Translations under genes and position numbers: made by a program
Shown: positions 22,320 to 31,581 of the stretch, piece after piece
How positions within the stretch are numbered: the stretch's first letter is position 1
Layout: every line of letters begins with the position of its first letter
Notes under the pieces: model-generated
Database searches by the model: none
Told to the model about the DNA's origin: nothing
Seen by the model: only the letters and a program-made list of their open reading frames with translations
Assembly: GCA_964493635.1 (NCBI GenBank)
Contig: CAZBOW010000018.1
Coordinates: forward strand, 1 to 43,055
Length of the DNA stretch: 43,055 bases
Source: OLB6 sp964493635
GTDB lineage: Bacteria; Bacteroidota; Ignavibacteria; Kapaibacteriales; Kapaibacteriaceae
Direction of reading: 5' to 3'

Positions 22320-24191
22320 ATGAAGGACGCTGCCGGTAGCACGCCCAACATTGCTGTTGTTGGAGCTCCCAACGTTGGGAAGTCCACCCTGTTCAATGCA
22401 CTAACGGGGCTGCGGCAGAAGGTTGGCAACTTTTCCGGCGTAACGGTCGAGCCGGCCATTGGCAGCATCGGTGCGGGTCAACAGGCCGTCTGGCTTATCG
22501 ACCTGCCAGGCCTGTATTCTCTGACGCCATTGTCCGAGGATGAGCAACTCACGGTGGACGTCCTGCGTGGCGTGCACCCGTCGATCCCACGACCCGATGC
22601 CATTCTGATGGTGATGAATGCGCACGATCCCGAGAAGTGCTTGGTGTTGTTTTCGGCCCTGGCCGAGCTGGGCATTCCGATGGCGGTTGCCGTGACGATG
22701 GTTGATGGAGTCAAGGCTCAGGGTGGCGTCTTCGACGATATCACTCTGGCGCATTCCCTCGGCGTTCGTATCGTACCCATCGTCGGAAGATCAGGCTTGG
22801 GTGTCGAGGAGCTGCGCTCCGAACTGTCGGCCTATCATCAGTGGAGTCTTCCGCGTGCGCCACTGCCACCAACGGCAACCCTTGAGGAGCGGTTTGCTTG
22901 GGCGTCGTCGATCACGAGCATGGTGAGTCGGACGGGGCAACCGGATCGACGCAGCCGCGCCATCGATGCCGTAGTGCTGCATCCCGTACTTGGCCCCATC
23001 ACCTTCCTTGCCGTGATGGCCCTGTTCTTCCAGTCGATCTTCACCGGTGCCGAGCCCTTGATGGCGACCATCGAGTCCCTCATTGCACTGCTGCAGGATG
23101 CCGTCTCGACGCTTGTTCCGGAAGGAATCGTGCGATCGTTTTTGTCCAAGGGTCTGCTCGGAGGCGTTGGTTCGGTGGTTGTCTTCCTCCCACAGATCCT
23201 GATTCTCAACCTGCTCATCTCCCTGCTGGAGGAGAGTGGGTACCTTGCCAGAGCCGCCTTCTTGGTGGATCGTGCGATGGGGCTCTTCGGGCTGCAAGGT
23301 CGATCGTTTATTCCATTGCTCGGGTCGTTCGCGTGCGCCATCCCGGGGATTCTGTCGGCCAGGATCATTCCGAACTACCGCGACCGCTTGATCACCATCA
23401 TGGCCACGCCGTTGATGACATGCTCGGCGCGCCTACCGGTGTACACACTGCTGATTGGCGCCGTGATACCATCGACGTACCTCTTCGGGTTCTTGTCGCT
23501 GCAGGGGGCTGTGCTGGCAGGGTTATACGTGGTTGGAGCATTGAGCGGCCTGGTGCTGGCCTTGGTGTTAAAGAAGGCGATGACTCGCGACGCGGCAGCC
23601 CCCTTCCTGATGGAGTTCCCCCCGTATCGACGGCCAAGTATTCGGAGTATCGGCCTGACGATGGTGGCCCGCACCAAGGACTTCCTTCGCACAGCCGGAA
23701 CGGTGATTCTTGCATTTTCGATTGGCTTGTGGCTGCTTACAGAGCTTCCTGTCGCTACCCAGAAACCGTCGGCCACTGCCACAGAGCGGGCGCATCAACA
23801 GTTAGAGCAGTCGCTGGCGGCCGACCTTGGCAAGGCCATCCAGCCGGTGTTTGCTCCGTTAGGATTCGACTGGAAAATCACGTTGGGAGTGCTCTCGAGC
23901 TATGCAGCTCGCGAAACGTTTGTCGGAGCCATGGGTCAGATCTACTCAGCCAACGTCGATGAGTCGGACGAACCTCTGCGTGTGGTCCTTGCTCAGGAAT
24001 ACTCGCTGGCCGTCGGGCTATCTATCCTGGCCTTCTACGTGTTTGCTCTGCAGTGCATCAGCACCATGGCCATTATGCGCCGTGAAACAGGGTCGTGGAA
24101 GTGGCCGGCACTGGCCTTTGCCATCATGTTTGTGATGGCCTATGCGTCGTCGTGGATCACCTATACGGTGGCACACGCCATGGCCGGGTAA
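22320..24191 (+). CDS. feoB: Ferrous iron transporter FeoB
   Basis: This 623-aa inner-membrane Fe(II) transporter has an N-terminal G domain: G1 GAPNVGKST at residues 15-23, the G2 Thr in GVTVE, G3 DLPG at 61-64. A helical domain (about 165-215) and two Gate-type membrane modules follow. SFACAIPGILSARIIP and TCSARLPVYTLLI are the conserved Cys-containing gate motifs. The expected G4 NMxD reads TMVD (126-129), with Thr in place of the guanine-contacting Asn, which is unusual. The start is also present before the gap at 22165, overlapping feoA, so the gene is complete. It ends convergently 4 bp from mgtE. Confidence 0.93.
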   Translation: MKDAAGSTPNIAVVGAPNVGKSTLFNALTGLRQKVGNFSGVTVEPAIGSIGAGQQAVWLIDLPGLYSLTPLSEDEQLTVDVLRGVHPSIPRPDAILMVMNAHDPEKCLVLFSALAELGIPMAVAVTMVDGVKAQGGVFDDITLAHSLGVRIVPIVGRSGLGVEELRSELSAYHQWSLPRAPLPPTATLEERFAWASSITSMVSRTGQPDRRSRAIDAVVLHPVLGPITFLAVMALFFQSIFTGAEPLMATIESLIALLQDAVSTLVPEGIVRSFLSKGLLGGVGSVVVFLPQILILNLLISLLEESGYLARAAFLVDRAMGLFGLQGRSFIPLLGSFACAIPGILSARIIPNYRDRLITIMATPLMTCSARLPVYTLLIGAVIPSTYLFGFLSLQGAVLAGLYVVGALSGLVLALVLKKAMTRDAAAPFLMEFPPYRRPSIRSIGLTMVARTKDFLRTAGTVILAFSIGLWLLTELPVATQKPSATATERAHQQLEQSLAADLGKAIQPVFAPLGFDWKITLGVLSSYAARETFVGAMGQIYSANVDESDEPLRVVLAQEYSLAVGLSILAFYVFALQCISTMAIMRRETGSWKWPALAFAIMFVMAYASSWITYTVAHAMAG

Positions 24192-24199
24192 TCGATTAC
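24188..24199. other. Perfect 12-bp palindrome holding both convergent stop codons
   Basis: GTAATCGATTAC spans the end of feoB and the end of mgtE. It contains the TAA of each gene on opposite strands. It is too short and AT-rich to be a good terminator by itself. Confidence 0.6.
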
Positions 24200-25572
24200 A
24201 GCAGTACGCCAGCCAGCAGCAGCGACGCAATGGTAAAGTAGATAATCGTGCCGGTCACGTCGCTGAACGTTGCAACGAACGGCGCCGAGGATGCCGCGGG
24301 ATCGAAGCCAAGACGCTTCATGAACAGCGGTAAGATCGATCCACTGGCTGTTCCGGCGATGACGATCCCAATCAGTGAAAGGAAGACCACCACGCCGACC
24401 AGGAGCGTGTTCTCGGTGTAGGTGCCATCTACCCATGCCCACACGACGATGCGCAGGAAGCCAAGCGTGCCAAGCATCAGGCCGAGCAGTGCACCAATGA
24501 TGATCTCCCGTGAAACGATCTTCCACCAGTCGGCAAGGGTTACTTCTCCAAGAGCCATGGCTCGCACGATGAGCGTAGCTGTTTGTGAGCCGGAGTTCCC
24601 ACCGTTGCTGATGATCATTGGCAACAGGATGGCCAAGATGACTGCACGATCGATCATCGACTGAAAGTACGTCAGGGCCGTAGCCGTAAGAATGCCGCCG
24701 AAGAACAGTACCACGAGCCACACGGCGCGTTTCCGGAACAGTTCTGCGATGGAACTCTGCATGTAGGTGTCGTCCAGGACGGCAACGCCACCAAAGCGCT
24801 GCATCTCTTCGGTCGCCTCCTCTTCGGCAACGTCAAGGACGTCGTCCACGGTGACGATCCCTAAGAGCTTCCGATCGGCGTCCACAACAGGCAGGGCAAA
24901 TCGGTCCAACCGTTTGAACTCCGTCACCGCCGTTTCCTGATCGTCGGTCACCAGCAGCGACTCGGCCGTGTGATCCATGATGTCTTCGATCAGCGTTTGC
25001 GGGTCGGACAGCAACAAATCGTGGACGTGTAGGTCGTCCACCAACACACCGTGGTCGGTCACATACAGGTGGGTGAGGACTTCCGAGCCCTTTCCGTACC
25101 GTCGGATATGATCGAGGGCTTGTTGGACGGTCCAGTGCCGCTTGACGATCAGGTAGTCCGGCGTCATCAATCGGCCAACGGAGTCCTCCGGCCAGTTCAG
25201 CAGGGCCAGCGCTACGGCGCGCTCCTCGGCGCTCAGCGAGTTAATCAGCTCCTGCACAACGTTGGCGGGAAGATCCTCGAAGAGTTGCGTCCGGTCGTCC
25301 GGCGACATTTCATTGAGGAGGGACGCCACATCTTCACGAGCCAGATCGTGCAACAGCCGCTGCTGGGTGTCGAAATCACAGTAGGCAAAGGTAGAACTGG
25401 CCACATCCCGGGGGAGAATGCGGAACACAAGTACGCGGCTTTGGGGCGAGAGTTCGGTTACCAGTGCTGCAAGGTCGACGTCGGAGAGCTCCTCCATCAC
25501 ATCCTTGAGCGTAGCAACATCCCTTCGCACCACAAGCTCTTCGATTTCCGGAGCGATCAGGTGCGGAATCAT
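24196..25572 (-). CDS. mgtE: Magnesium transporter MgtE
   Basis: This 458-aa protein has the MgtE order: an N-terminal superhelical domain (about 1-130, with DLAALVTELSPQ and LLNEMSPDDRTQLFEDLP), two CBS domains (about 135-255, including GRLMTPDYLIV and VVDADRKLLGIVTVDDVLD), a plug helix and five membrane segments (about 280-458). The pore motif GGNSGSQTATLIVRAMA and the Asp near residue 438 (FSDVTGTIIYF) that binds Mg2+ are present. It takes up Mg2+ and is gated by cytosolic Mg2+ through its N-terminal domains. It is 27 bp downstream of the second efflux permease gene on the same strand, so it may be read with it. Confidence 0.94.
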   Translation of the reverse strand: MIPHLIAPEIEELVVRRDVATLKDVMEELSDVDLAALVTELSPQSRVLVFRILPRDVASSTFAYCDFDTQQRLLHDLAREDVASLLNEMSPDDRTQLFEDLPANVVQELINSLSAEERAVALALLNWPEDSVGRLMTPDYLIVKRHWTVQQALDHIRRYGKGSEVLTHLYVTDHGVLVDDLHVHDLLLSDPQTLIEDIMDHTAESLLVTDDQETAVTEFKRLDRFALPVVDADRKLLGIVTVDDVLDVAEEEATEEMQRFGGVAVLDDTYMQSSIAELFRKRAVWLVVLFFGGILTATALTYFQSMIDRAVILAILLPMIISNGGNSGSQTATLIVRAMALGEVTLADWWKIVSREIIIGALLGLMLGTLGFLRIVVWAWVDGTYTENTLLVGVVVFLSLIGIVIAGTASGSILPLFMKRLGFDPAASSAPFVATFSDVTGTIIYFTIASLLLAGVLL

Positions 25573-25599
25573 GCGAGTATACGTCGGAGCGAATCTACG

Positions 25600-26844
25600 C
25601 TATTCGTAGCGGAGGGCCTCGATGGGATCCAGCCGGGCGGCTTTCCACGCCGGATAGAAACCGAATCCCACGCCAATAACCGTGCAGGCTACTACACTGA
25701 AGATGATCGCTTCAATGGGCCATACAAAGCTCAGCGACGGCAGAGCGCTGCTGCGAACCAGGAGCGTGGCAGCGTACGATATGCCAAGTCCTCCCAGCAC
25801 ACCGGTAAAGCCCCCTAACTGACAGAGCGTGATGGATTCGATCAGGAACTGTCGCGTGATCCAGCGTCGCTTTGCCCCGAGGGCCTTGCGAACGCCAATC
25901 TCGCGCGTGCGCTCCTTGACACTTACCAGCATCATGTTCATGATGCCGATGCCGGCGGCCAGCAGTGCCCCAATGCCGCTGACCCACGCCACAACAACAA
26001 TTGCAGCAGACAGGTTGTTGAACTGACCGGCCAGCGCTTCGTTGAGGTCGATTTCAAAGTCGTTTTCTTGCCACGGCTTCAGGTCGCGTAGGCCGCGCAT
26101 GATACCAACCGCTTCTTCGAAGGTGGCCGAGAGGGCATCCTTGCCATAGGCCTTGATGGCGATGTCGACGCTGGTGTCCCAACGTGAGGAGTAGTACTTG
26201 ATGAAGATCGAAAGGGGCAGGAGCACGCGGTTATCTTGGCTTTGCCCAAGGACACCCCCTTTTCGCTCCAACACGCCTACCACGATGAACTCCTGGTTGC
26301 GAATCTTGATCCGCTGACCAAGGGGGTCGGCCCCGTTGAACAACGCAAGCAGATCTGTTCCAATGATGGCAACGTTGCTGCCCAGGGTGACTTCCTGCTC
26401 GGTGAACGACCGACCGCTCTGGAGTGAAACGGCATTGACCTGAAAGTACATGTCGTCGATGCCAATGAGGGCCACATCGGGATTGGACGCATCGGCTACC
26501 GTTTCCACCGTGTAGCCGTTACTGGTATTACTCACACTGATCAGCTGGGTTGTGGTCATCTGCTGCCGCAGTCCCCGGGCAATCTCGGGCGTAAGGTCTG
26601 GACGCGTTTGATATTTGCGCCAATTCCCACCGAACTGCACCGTTGGCGTGCGCTGGATGAGCATGGAATTCTCGCCCAGGTCAGCCAGTTGCGAACTCAA
26701 TGTTTGCGTCAGTGTTCCCGTGATTCCGCTGCTGGCGATGATGGCGAAGACACCAATGCCAATGCTCAGTAGCGTTAGCGACGATCGCAACATGTGCGAT
26801 CGTACACTCGACAGGGCCATGATGATGGATTCAACAACGTGCAT
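25600..26844 (-). CDS. MacB-type ABC transporter permease (second of two)
   Basis: This 414-aa protein has an N-terminal membrane segment (SLTLLSIGIGVFAIIAS), a large periplasmic MacB_PCD domain, and three C-terminal FtsX-type segments containing MNMMLVSVKERTREIGVRKA and FGFYPAWKAARLDPIEALR. Both are family signatures. It lies 12 bp downstream of a second, related permease gene and in one run with ATPase, adaptor and TolC genes. The two permeases probably form a heterodimer, or alternate, in a tripartite export system. The substrate (antibiotic, lipid or peptide) is unknown. Confidence 0.9.
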   Translation of the reverse strand: MHVVESIIMALSSVRSHMLRSSLTLLSIGIGVFAIIASSGITGTLTQTLSSQLADLGENSMLIQRTPTVQFGGNWRKYQTRPDLTPEIARGLRQQMTTTQLISVSNTSNGYTVETVADASNPDVALIGIDDMYFQVNAVSLQSGRSFTEQEVTLGSNVAIIGTDLLALFNGADPLGQRIKIRNQEFIVVGVLERKGGVLGQSQDNRVLLPLSIFIKYYSSRWDTSVDIAIKAYGKDALSATFEEAVGIMRGLRDLKPWQENDFEIDLNEALAGQFNNLSAAIVVVAWVSGIGALLAAGIGIMNMMLVSVKERTREIGVRKALGAKRRWITRQFLIESITLCQLGGFTGVLGGLGISYAATLLVRSSALPSLSFVWPIEAIIFSVVACTVIGVGFGFYPAWKAARLDPIEALRYE

Positions 26845-26856
26845 AGAGGTGCAGGG

Positions 26857-28116
26857 TTAGTCGTACCGTAGTGCTTCAACGGGATCGAGTGTAGCCGCAC
26901 GTCGTGCCGGCAGGAAACCCGCAGCTAGCCCCACGATAATGGACACCGCAATGGCGATCGCCAGAAGGTCGACGGGGATGTAGGGACTGACCACCGATAC
27001 CCACTCCAGCTCCAACGGACCGATAGCAATGGCTCGTGCTGCGGTAACAATGCCCTGAGAAATGGGGAGGGCAATCACCGCCCCAACCAGACAGAGCAGT
27101 GCCGACTCGATTAGAAACTGCGTCAAGATGGAGCTTCGTCGTGCGCCAATGGCCTTGCGCACACCGATCTCCTTGGTTCGCTCGGCCACCGACACAAACA
27201 TGATGTTCATGATACCAATCGAACCAACGATGAAGGCCAGAACGGTCAGGCCAATGCCAACAATCCAGATCGAGGATCGGATGGTGGTGACCTGTGCGTC
27301 GAAGGCCTCCATTTCGTTCACCGAGAAATCCGGGTCGGCATCCGGCGCTACGTTGCGAATATCCCGCATATGACCAACGGCCTCGTCGCGGACGATATCC
27401 AGCAAACGCTCGTTTCCAGCCTTGACGGCAATGGAGAAGCTGCGGTCGTAGAAGCCGTACACACCTTGGAAGGTCCGCAGGGGAATGAAGACCTGATTGT
27501 CGATGAAATCCATGAAGATGAAGCCACGCTTTTCAACCACGCCGATCACACGAAAAGGATAGCCGGCAATCTTCACAATCACATCGGTGGGGTCGGCGTC
27601 CTCGAAGATCGCTTGGGCAACACCGTATCCGAGCACCACCACACGATCGCCCTGCAGATCCTCGGACTCGCTGTACCACCGTCCCTTTTCCGTGGTACCG
27701 GCAGGCGTTGCCCCGTACTCGTACGTTGTTCCCTGCACCGAACACGACACCGTCTTGGAGCCATACTGCACCGTACTCGACCAGCGCCGAGCCAGGGGAA
27801 TCACCACTTCGGCCGATTCCATACGATCCTTCAGCAGGGTCGCTTGGCGGAGGGTGATATTCCGGCGAGCCTCCATTTTTCTCCAGTTGCCGCCACCGGC
27901 CCAATTCCACTTGTCGATGTAGAGCATATCCCGACCAATAATGCTGATCGTCTGCTCCCAGACGGCATCCAGCCCCTTGATCGTCCATCCCATGACCACA
28001 ACGAGAACCACACCCACCACCACGCCGGCGGTGGTGAGGATGCTCCGCATCAGGTTCAGGCGCAGCGCCTCAACAGCAATGCGAAACGACTCGCCAAGTT
28101 CAGACCACCGTAGCAT
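26857..28116 (-). CDS. MacB-type ABC transporter permease (first of two)
   Basis: This permease has 419 aa from the Met at 28116. The N-terminal segment (SILTTAGVVVGVVLVVVMG) is followed by a periplasmic MacB core, then an FtsX domain with MNIMFVSVAERTKEIGVRKA and LPARRAATLDPVEALRYD. An earlier ATG at 28140 would lengthen it by 8 residues and raise the overlap with the ATPase gene from 17 to 41 bp. MLRWSELGESFRIAVEAL looks like the family's normal N-terminus, hence the later start. It shares topology and the C-terminal signature with the next permease, suggesting an old duplication. Confidence 0.88.
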   Translation of the reverse strand: MLRWSELGESFRIAVEALRLNLMRSILTTAGVVVGVVLVVVMGWTIKGLDAVWEQTISIIGRDMLYIDKWNWAGGGNWRKMEARRNITLRQATLLKDRMESAEVVIPLARRWSSTVQYGSKTVSCSVQGTTYEYGATPAGTTEKGRWYSESEDLQGDRVVVLGYGVAQAIFEDADPTDVIVKIAGYPFRVIGVVEKRGFIFMDFIDNQVFIPLRTFQGVYGFYDRSFSIAVKAGNERLLDIVRDEAVGHMRDIRNVAPDADPDFSVNEMEAFDAQVTTIRSSIWIVGIGLTVLAFIVGSIGIMNIMFVSVAERTKEIGVRKAIGARRSSILTQFLIESALLCLVGAVIALPISQGIVTAARAIAIGPLELEWVSVVSPYIPVDLLAIAIAVSIIVGLAAGFLPARRAATLDPVEALRYD

Positions 28117-28813
28117 GGGCGTTCTCAGTGTCGGATTCAATCTTTCCGTCGCGCAGCCGTACGATTCGGTGCGCGTGTCGTGCGATGTCTTCTTCGTGGG
28201 TTACAAGAATGATGGTGTTTCCTGCCTTCCAGAGCTCGTCAAACAGGGCCATAATGTCCTGTCCGGTGCGGGAATCAAGGTTGCCGGTCGGTTCGTCGGC
28301 AAGGATAATGGCTGGGTCGGTCACCAGGGCGCGAGCAATGGCCACCCGCTGGCGTTGGCCTCCGGATAGCTCGTTGGGCTTGTGGTCCATACGATTCTCC
28401 AAGCCCACACGCTGTAAGGCCTGCGCCGCTCGATCCATTCGGTCGCGCTTGGACATGCCAGAGTAGACCAGGGGAAGTTCGACGTTTTGCAGTGCCGTCG
28501 CTCTGGGCAGCAGGTTGAAGGTTTGGAAGACGAAGCCGATCTCACGATTCCGGATTTCAGCAAGGTCGTCGTCCGACATCTCACTGACATTCTCGCCGTT
28601 AAACAGATAGGAACCACTGCTGGGGGTATCCAAGCAGCCGAGCATATTCATCAGCGTGGACTTCCCCGATCCCGATGGGCCCATCAGTGCAATGTACTCG
28701 TTGGCGTTGATGGTCAGCGATACGTCACGCAAGGCGTGGACCTGTTCGTCGCCCATCTCGTACACCTTGGCGATGTGTTCGATCTGGATAATCGATGTGG
28801 TATCAGCCTTCAT
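28100..28813 (-). CDS. ABC transporter ATP-binding protein, LolD/MacB type
   Basis: This 237-aa ATPase has Walker A GPSGSGKST (45-53), the Q-loop in IGFVFQTFNLLPR, the signature LSGGQRQRVAIARAL, Walker B IILADEPTG and the switch His in ILVTHEE. It would power the two neighbouring permeases at the inner membrane. Its ATG shares one base with the stop of the adaptor gene (TAATG at 28811-28815). It overlaps the first permease gene at its 3' end. Confidence 0.93.
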   Translation of the reverse strand: MKADTTSIIQIEHIAKVYEMGDEQVHALRDVSLTINANEYIALMGPSGSGKSTLMNMLGCLDTPSSGSYLFNGENVSEMSDDDLAEIRNREIGFVFQTFNLLPRATALQNVELPLVYSGMSKRDRMDRAAQALQRVGLENRMDHKPNELSGGQRQRVAIARALVTDPAIILADEPTGNLDSRTGQDIMALFDELWKAGNTIILVTHEEDIARHAHRIVRLRDGKIESDTENAHATVV

Positions 28814-30117
28814 TATTCCGACCTCATCTTATCGAATCGCTTTTTCCGATCCTCAGCTGCCTCGATGCGAATGGGTGTGCCTGGCTCTAGAAGTTTGGTG
28901 ACGGCATGGTACGGGCCGGTAACAAATGTCTCACCGGCGGCAAGGCCACGAGTGATCTCGATGTAGCCCTGGTCGCTGATGCCCGTTTCTACTGCACGCG
29001 GTACCACGGACGAGCCGGAAATCATCCACACAATGCTTTGTGGTCGGTCTCGACGCTTTTGCGCCTGCTCGGCCTTTTTGTCCTTGACGCGCCAGTTCTC
29101 ATCGTCCGTGCCAGCTTGTGCCAACTGCCCCTTATCAATTGTGAGCGACTGAATCGGCACGGCAACGACGGAATCCTTGGTTTCGGTTTCGATGTCGACA
29201 CTCACCGACATCCCCGGACGCATGCGATCGTCGGCATCAAGGAAGCGAATGCGCACTTCAAAGTTGACCACTTCATCCTGTGTTCCGACTCCCGCGGACT
29301 TCGGACTGTGACTAATCTCGTAGACGACGCCGGTGTACACCGTATCTGGCAGGGCATCGATGCGTACCCGTGCCGTATCACCTACCGACAGCAATGCAAC
29401 GTCGTTTTCATCAACGTCGACCCAGGCATTCATGGTGTTGAGGTTGGCGATGCGCATAATCTCCGTGCCTTGCATCGTAGCGGTACCAACCACCTTCTCG
29501 CCCTGTTCGACGGCAAGGAAGGTGACCACTCCGTCCATGGGTGAGACAATCGTCGTGCGGTCGGCCGTGGCTTGCGTTTGACGCAGGGCACCCAGCGACC
29601 GGTTGTAATCGGCCTTGGCTTGCGCATACCGGCCAGCGGCGCTCTCGTAGGCGGCCTTCGCGCGATCCATTTCCTCCCGCGTAGCGTAGTCCTTTTTGTA
29701 GAGCTCAGTGATGCGCTTCAGGTCGGCATCCGAGCGGTCCAGCTCGGCCTTGGCGATGGTGATGGACAACCGCGAGGCTTCGGCAGCCGCTTCGGTTTGC
29801 TCCAACTGTGTTTCGACAATGTCCGGACGGATGCGCACCAGAACCTGACCCTTTCGGACCGTATCACCATCGCGGACGCCGAGGTACACGATTTCACCCG
29901 ATGCCTCGCTGGAGAGTTTCACTTGAAACTCGGGCTGAATCTTGCCAATGGCATTTACGGTTTGAACGATGGTGCGCGTTGCTGCTGCCTCGGCACTGAC
30001 GTACACCGTTTCGTCCTTTGGAAGGATCACCTGCCATATCACCACGGCAAGGGCAAGGACGATGAGGGTAATCACCAGAATCAGACGACCGGTTTTACGC
30101 TGTTGTTTTCGTGCCAT
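28813..30117 (-). CDS. HlyD/MacA-type periplasmic adaptor (efflux RND/ABC membrane fusion protein)
   Basis: This 434-aa adaptor has one N-terminal membrane anchor (about 11-32). A lipoyl/barrel-sandwich half (KLSSEASGEIVYLGVRDGDTVRKGQVL is interrupted by a coiled-coil hairpin at about 105-185), then the second lipoyl half (TIVSPMDGVVTFLAVEQGE), a beta-barrel domain and a membrane-proximal domain follow. A charged insert (VKDKKAEQAQKRRDRP) near residue 350 is an unusual extra. The protein bridges the ABC permeases and the TolC-like channel across the periplasm. It follows the TolC gene by 40 bp. Confidence 0.92.
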   Translation of the reverse strand: MARKQQRKTGRLILVITLIVLALAVVIWQVILPKDETVYVSAEAAATRTIVQTVNAIGKIQPEFQVKLSSEASGEIVYLGVRDGDTVRKGQVLVRIRPDIVETQLEQTEAAAEASRLSITIAKAELDRSDADLKRITELYKKDYATREEMDRAKAAYESAAGRYAQAKADYNRSLGALRQTQATADRTTIVSPMDGVVTFLAVEQGEKVVGTATMQGTEIMRIANLNTMNAWVDVDENDVALLSVGDTARVRIDALPDTVYTGVVYEISHSPKSAGVGTQDEVVNFEVRIRFLDADDRMRPGMSVSVDIETETKDSVVAVPIQSLTIDKGQLAQAGTDDENWRVKDKKAEQAQKRRDRPQSIVWMISGSSVVPRAVETGISDQGYIEITRGLAAGETFVTGPYHAVTKLLEPGTPIRIEAAEDRKKRFDKMRSE

Positions 30118-30157
30118 GATGTGTTCTTCGGTAGGTTCTTCGGATGGATTCTTCTGG

Positions 30158-31540
30158 TTACTTATTCAGGTTCTCGGTAAACAGACCCGTTGCAAATTCA
30201 ACAAAGGTGCGAGCGTCCAGATATCCATACACTGCCGTTACACGATTGATCCGTGCAGTGATCAACTGGAAATTGGCTTGCTGGACTTCAACGAGTTGAG
30301 CGCCTCCTACCGTAAACCGCTCCTGCATCGCGTCGAAGTTGAGCTGTGCGGTACGGAGGGCTCGATCGGTAATGTCGAGATTTCGCTCCGCAGTACGTAG
30401 CTGCAAATAGGCCGACCGCACGTTCTGACGCAGCTGTTGCTCCAAACGGGCAACCTCCAAACTACGCTGAGTATGCTGCAACGTGGCACTGGCAATCTGC
30501 TGGTTGGTTCGAAACTGATCGAAGACGGGCATTTGCAGGTTCAATCCAACGAACCACTGGCCTTGGTTGTCGAAGTTGGAGAACTCGAAGTTCCGCCATA
30601 CGTACCCCCCGGTAGCCTGCAGGGTAGGATAGTAGCCGGAGGTTGCGGAGGTGATGGTTGCCTGTGCAGCATCTTCACGCTCGCGGGCAGCGCGCACATC
30701 TGGCCGGGAGGCCATGGCACGCTCGATGGACTGTTGCTCCGAACCAATCGTCGTGCGAAACTCCTCGACTTGTAAACTGGTAGCATCGCTGGGGAGCACA
30801 GCGGGGTCGAACGTTGCGATCTGTGTTGGATCGACGTTCATCAGTGTGAGCAGGTTCACCTTGGCCAGGTCGTGATCGTTCTCAGCCTGCACAACAGCAA
30901 CCTCCTGATTGGCGACCTCGGTCTCCTGGGACGTCAGTTGCGTGATTGGAGCTCTGCCGTTATCGTAGAGTGCCTTCACGCGCTCGAACGTAGCCTTGCT
31001 CAGCGACAGGTTCTCCGAGCGTGCGCGTACTACCTGTTCGGTGCGCAGCACTTCGATGTAGGCTCGCGTGACGTTGAAGGCGATGGCTAACCGCTGGAAC
31101 AGAATGTCCGCCTCGGCGGCCGACACGGCACTGCTTGCAGCATCGTAGTCCGACTCCCGCCGAAATCCATTGAAGAGCGTCCAGCCAACGTTGAGGTTAG
31201 CGCTGTACGTGTTGGGAAGGGGCTCGCCGCGAATTGGGACACCATTGACAATCGAGATCTGCTCACGCAGATTGGTGAGCTGTCGATTGTAGTTGAAGCC
31301 GAAGTTCGCCGCTGGCAGGTACTGTCCGAAGGCTTGTGTCAGGTTGGCTGCAGCTGCCTGCGAACTGGCGTAGACCTGTCGCACATCAAGGTTGCGCTGC
31401 AAGGCGATGGCAATGCAGTCGTTCAGGGTGTACCGTGTCTGTTCACCGGATTGCGACCACGTCTGCTGAGCAGACGATGGCTGGTACGAACCAAGCAGAA
31501 TCGCGGAAAAAACAAGGAGGAGGAGTGTTCTCATAGGCAT
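30158..31540 (-). CDS. TolC-family outer-membrane efflux channel
   Basis: From the ATG at 31540 the protein has 460 aa with a signal peptide (MRTLLLLVFSAILLGSYQPSSAQ). Two OEP repeats contain long alpha-helical barrel segments (for example NLSLSKATFERVKALYDNGR and RALRTAQLNFDAMQERFTVG) and beta strands (SANLNVGWTLFNGFRRESD). It forms the trimeric exit duct of the export system encoded downstream. The frame runs back to 31600, but those residues do not look like a signal peptide; a second ATG at 31534 is also possible. It starts the five-gene efflux run. Confidence 0.92.
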   Translation of the reverse strand: MPMRTLLLLVFSAILLGSYQPSSAQQTWSQSGEQTRYTLNDCIAIALQRNLDVRQVYASSQAAAANLTQAFGQYLPAANFGFNYNRQLTNLREQISIVNGVPIRGEPLPNTYSANLNVGWTLFNGFRRESDYDAASSAVSAAEADILFQRLAIAFNVTRAYIEVLRTEQVVRARSENLSLSKATFERVKALYDNGRAPITQLTSQETEVANQEVAVVQAENDHDLAKVNLLTLMNVDPTQIATFDPAVLPSDATSLQVEEFRTTIGSEQQSIERAMASRPDVRAAREREDAAQATITSATSGYYPTLQATGGYVWRNFEFSNFDNQGQWFVGLNLQMPVFDQFRTNQQIASATLQHTQRSLEVARLEQQLRQNVRSAYLQLRTAERNLDITDRALRTAQLNFDAMQERFTVGGAQLVEVQQANFQLITARINRVTAVYGYLDARTFVEFATGLFTENLNK

Positions 31541-31570
31541 ACGTGCTGGACGGATACGACGCCCGACGGG

Positions 31571-31578
31571 GAAAGTTA
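31571..31578 (-). promoter_or_regulatory. Candidate -7 box (TAACTTTC) of the efflux operon
   Basis: TAACTTTC on the minus strand differs from TAnnTTTG in the last base and lies 30 bp before the TolC start. It comes 3 bp after the stop of the preceding gene. The short spacer at 31541-31581 is the only room for a promoter here. Confidence 0.3.
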
Positions 31579-31581
31579 CAC

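Noticed and set aside
22148..22357. A genuine duplication of the feoA-feoB junction or a partial second feoB
   Set aside because: Identical 55-bp ends on both sides of exactly 100 N indicate overlapping contigs joined by a scaffolder.
24188..24199. Bidirectional terminator between feoB and mgtE
   Set aside because: The 12-bp palindrome has no loop and no flanking T tracts, so it is unlikely to terminate transcription by itself.
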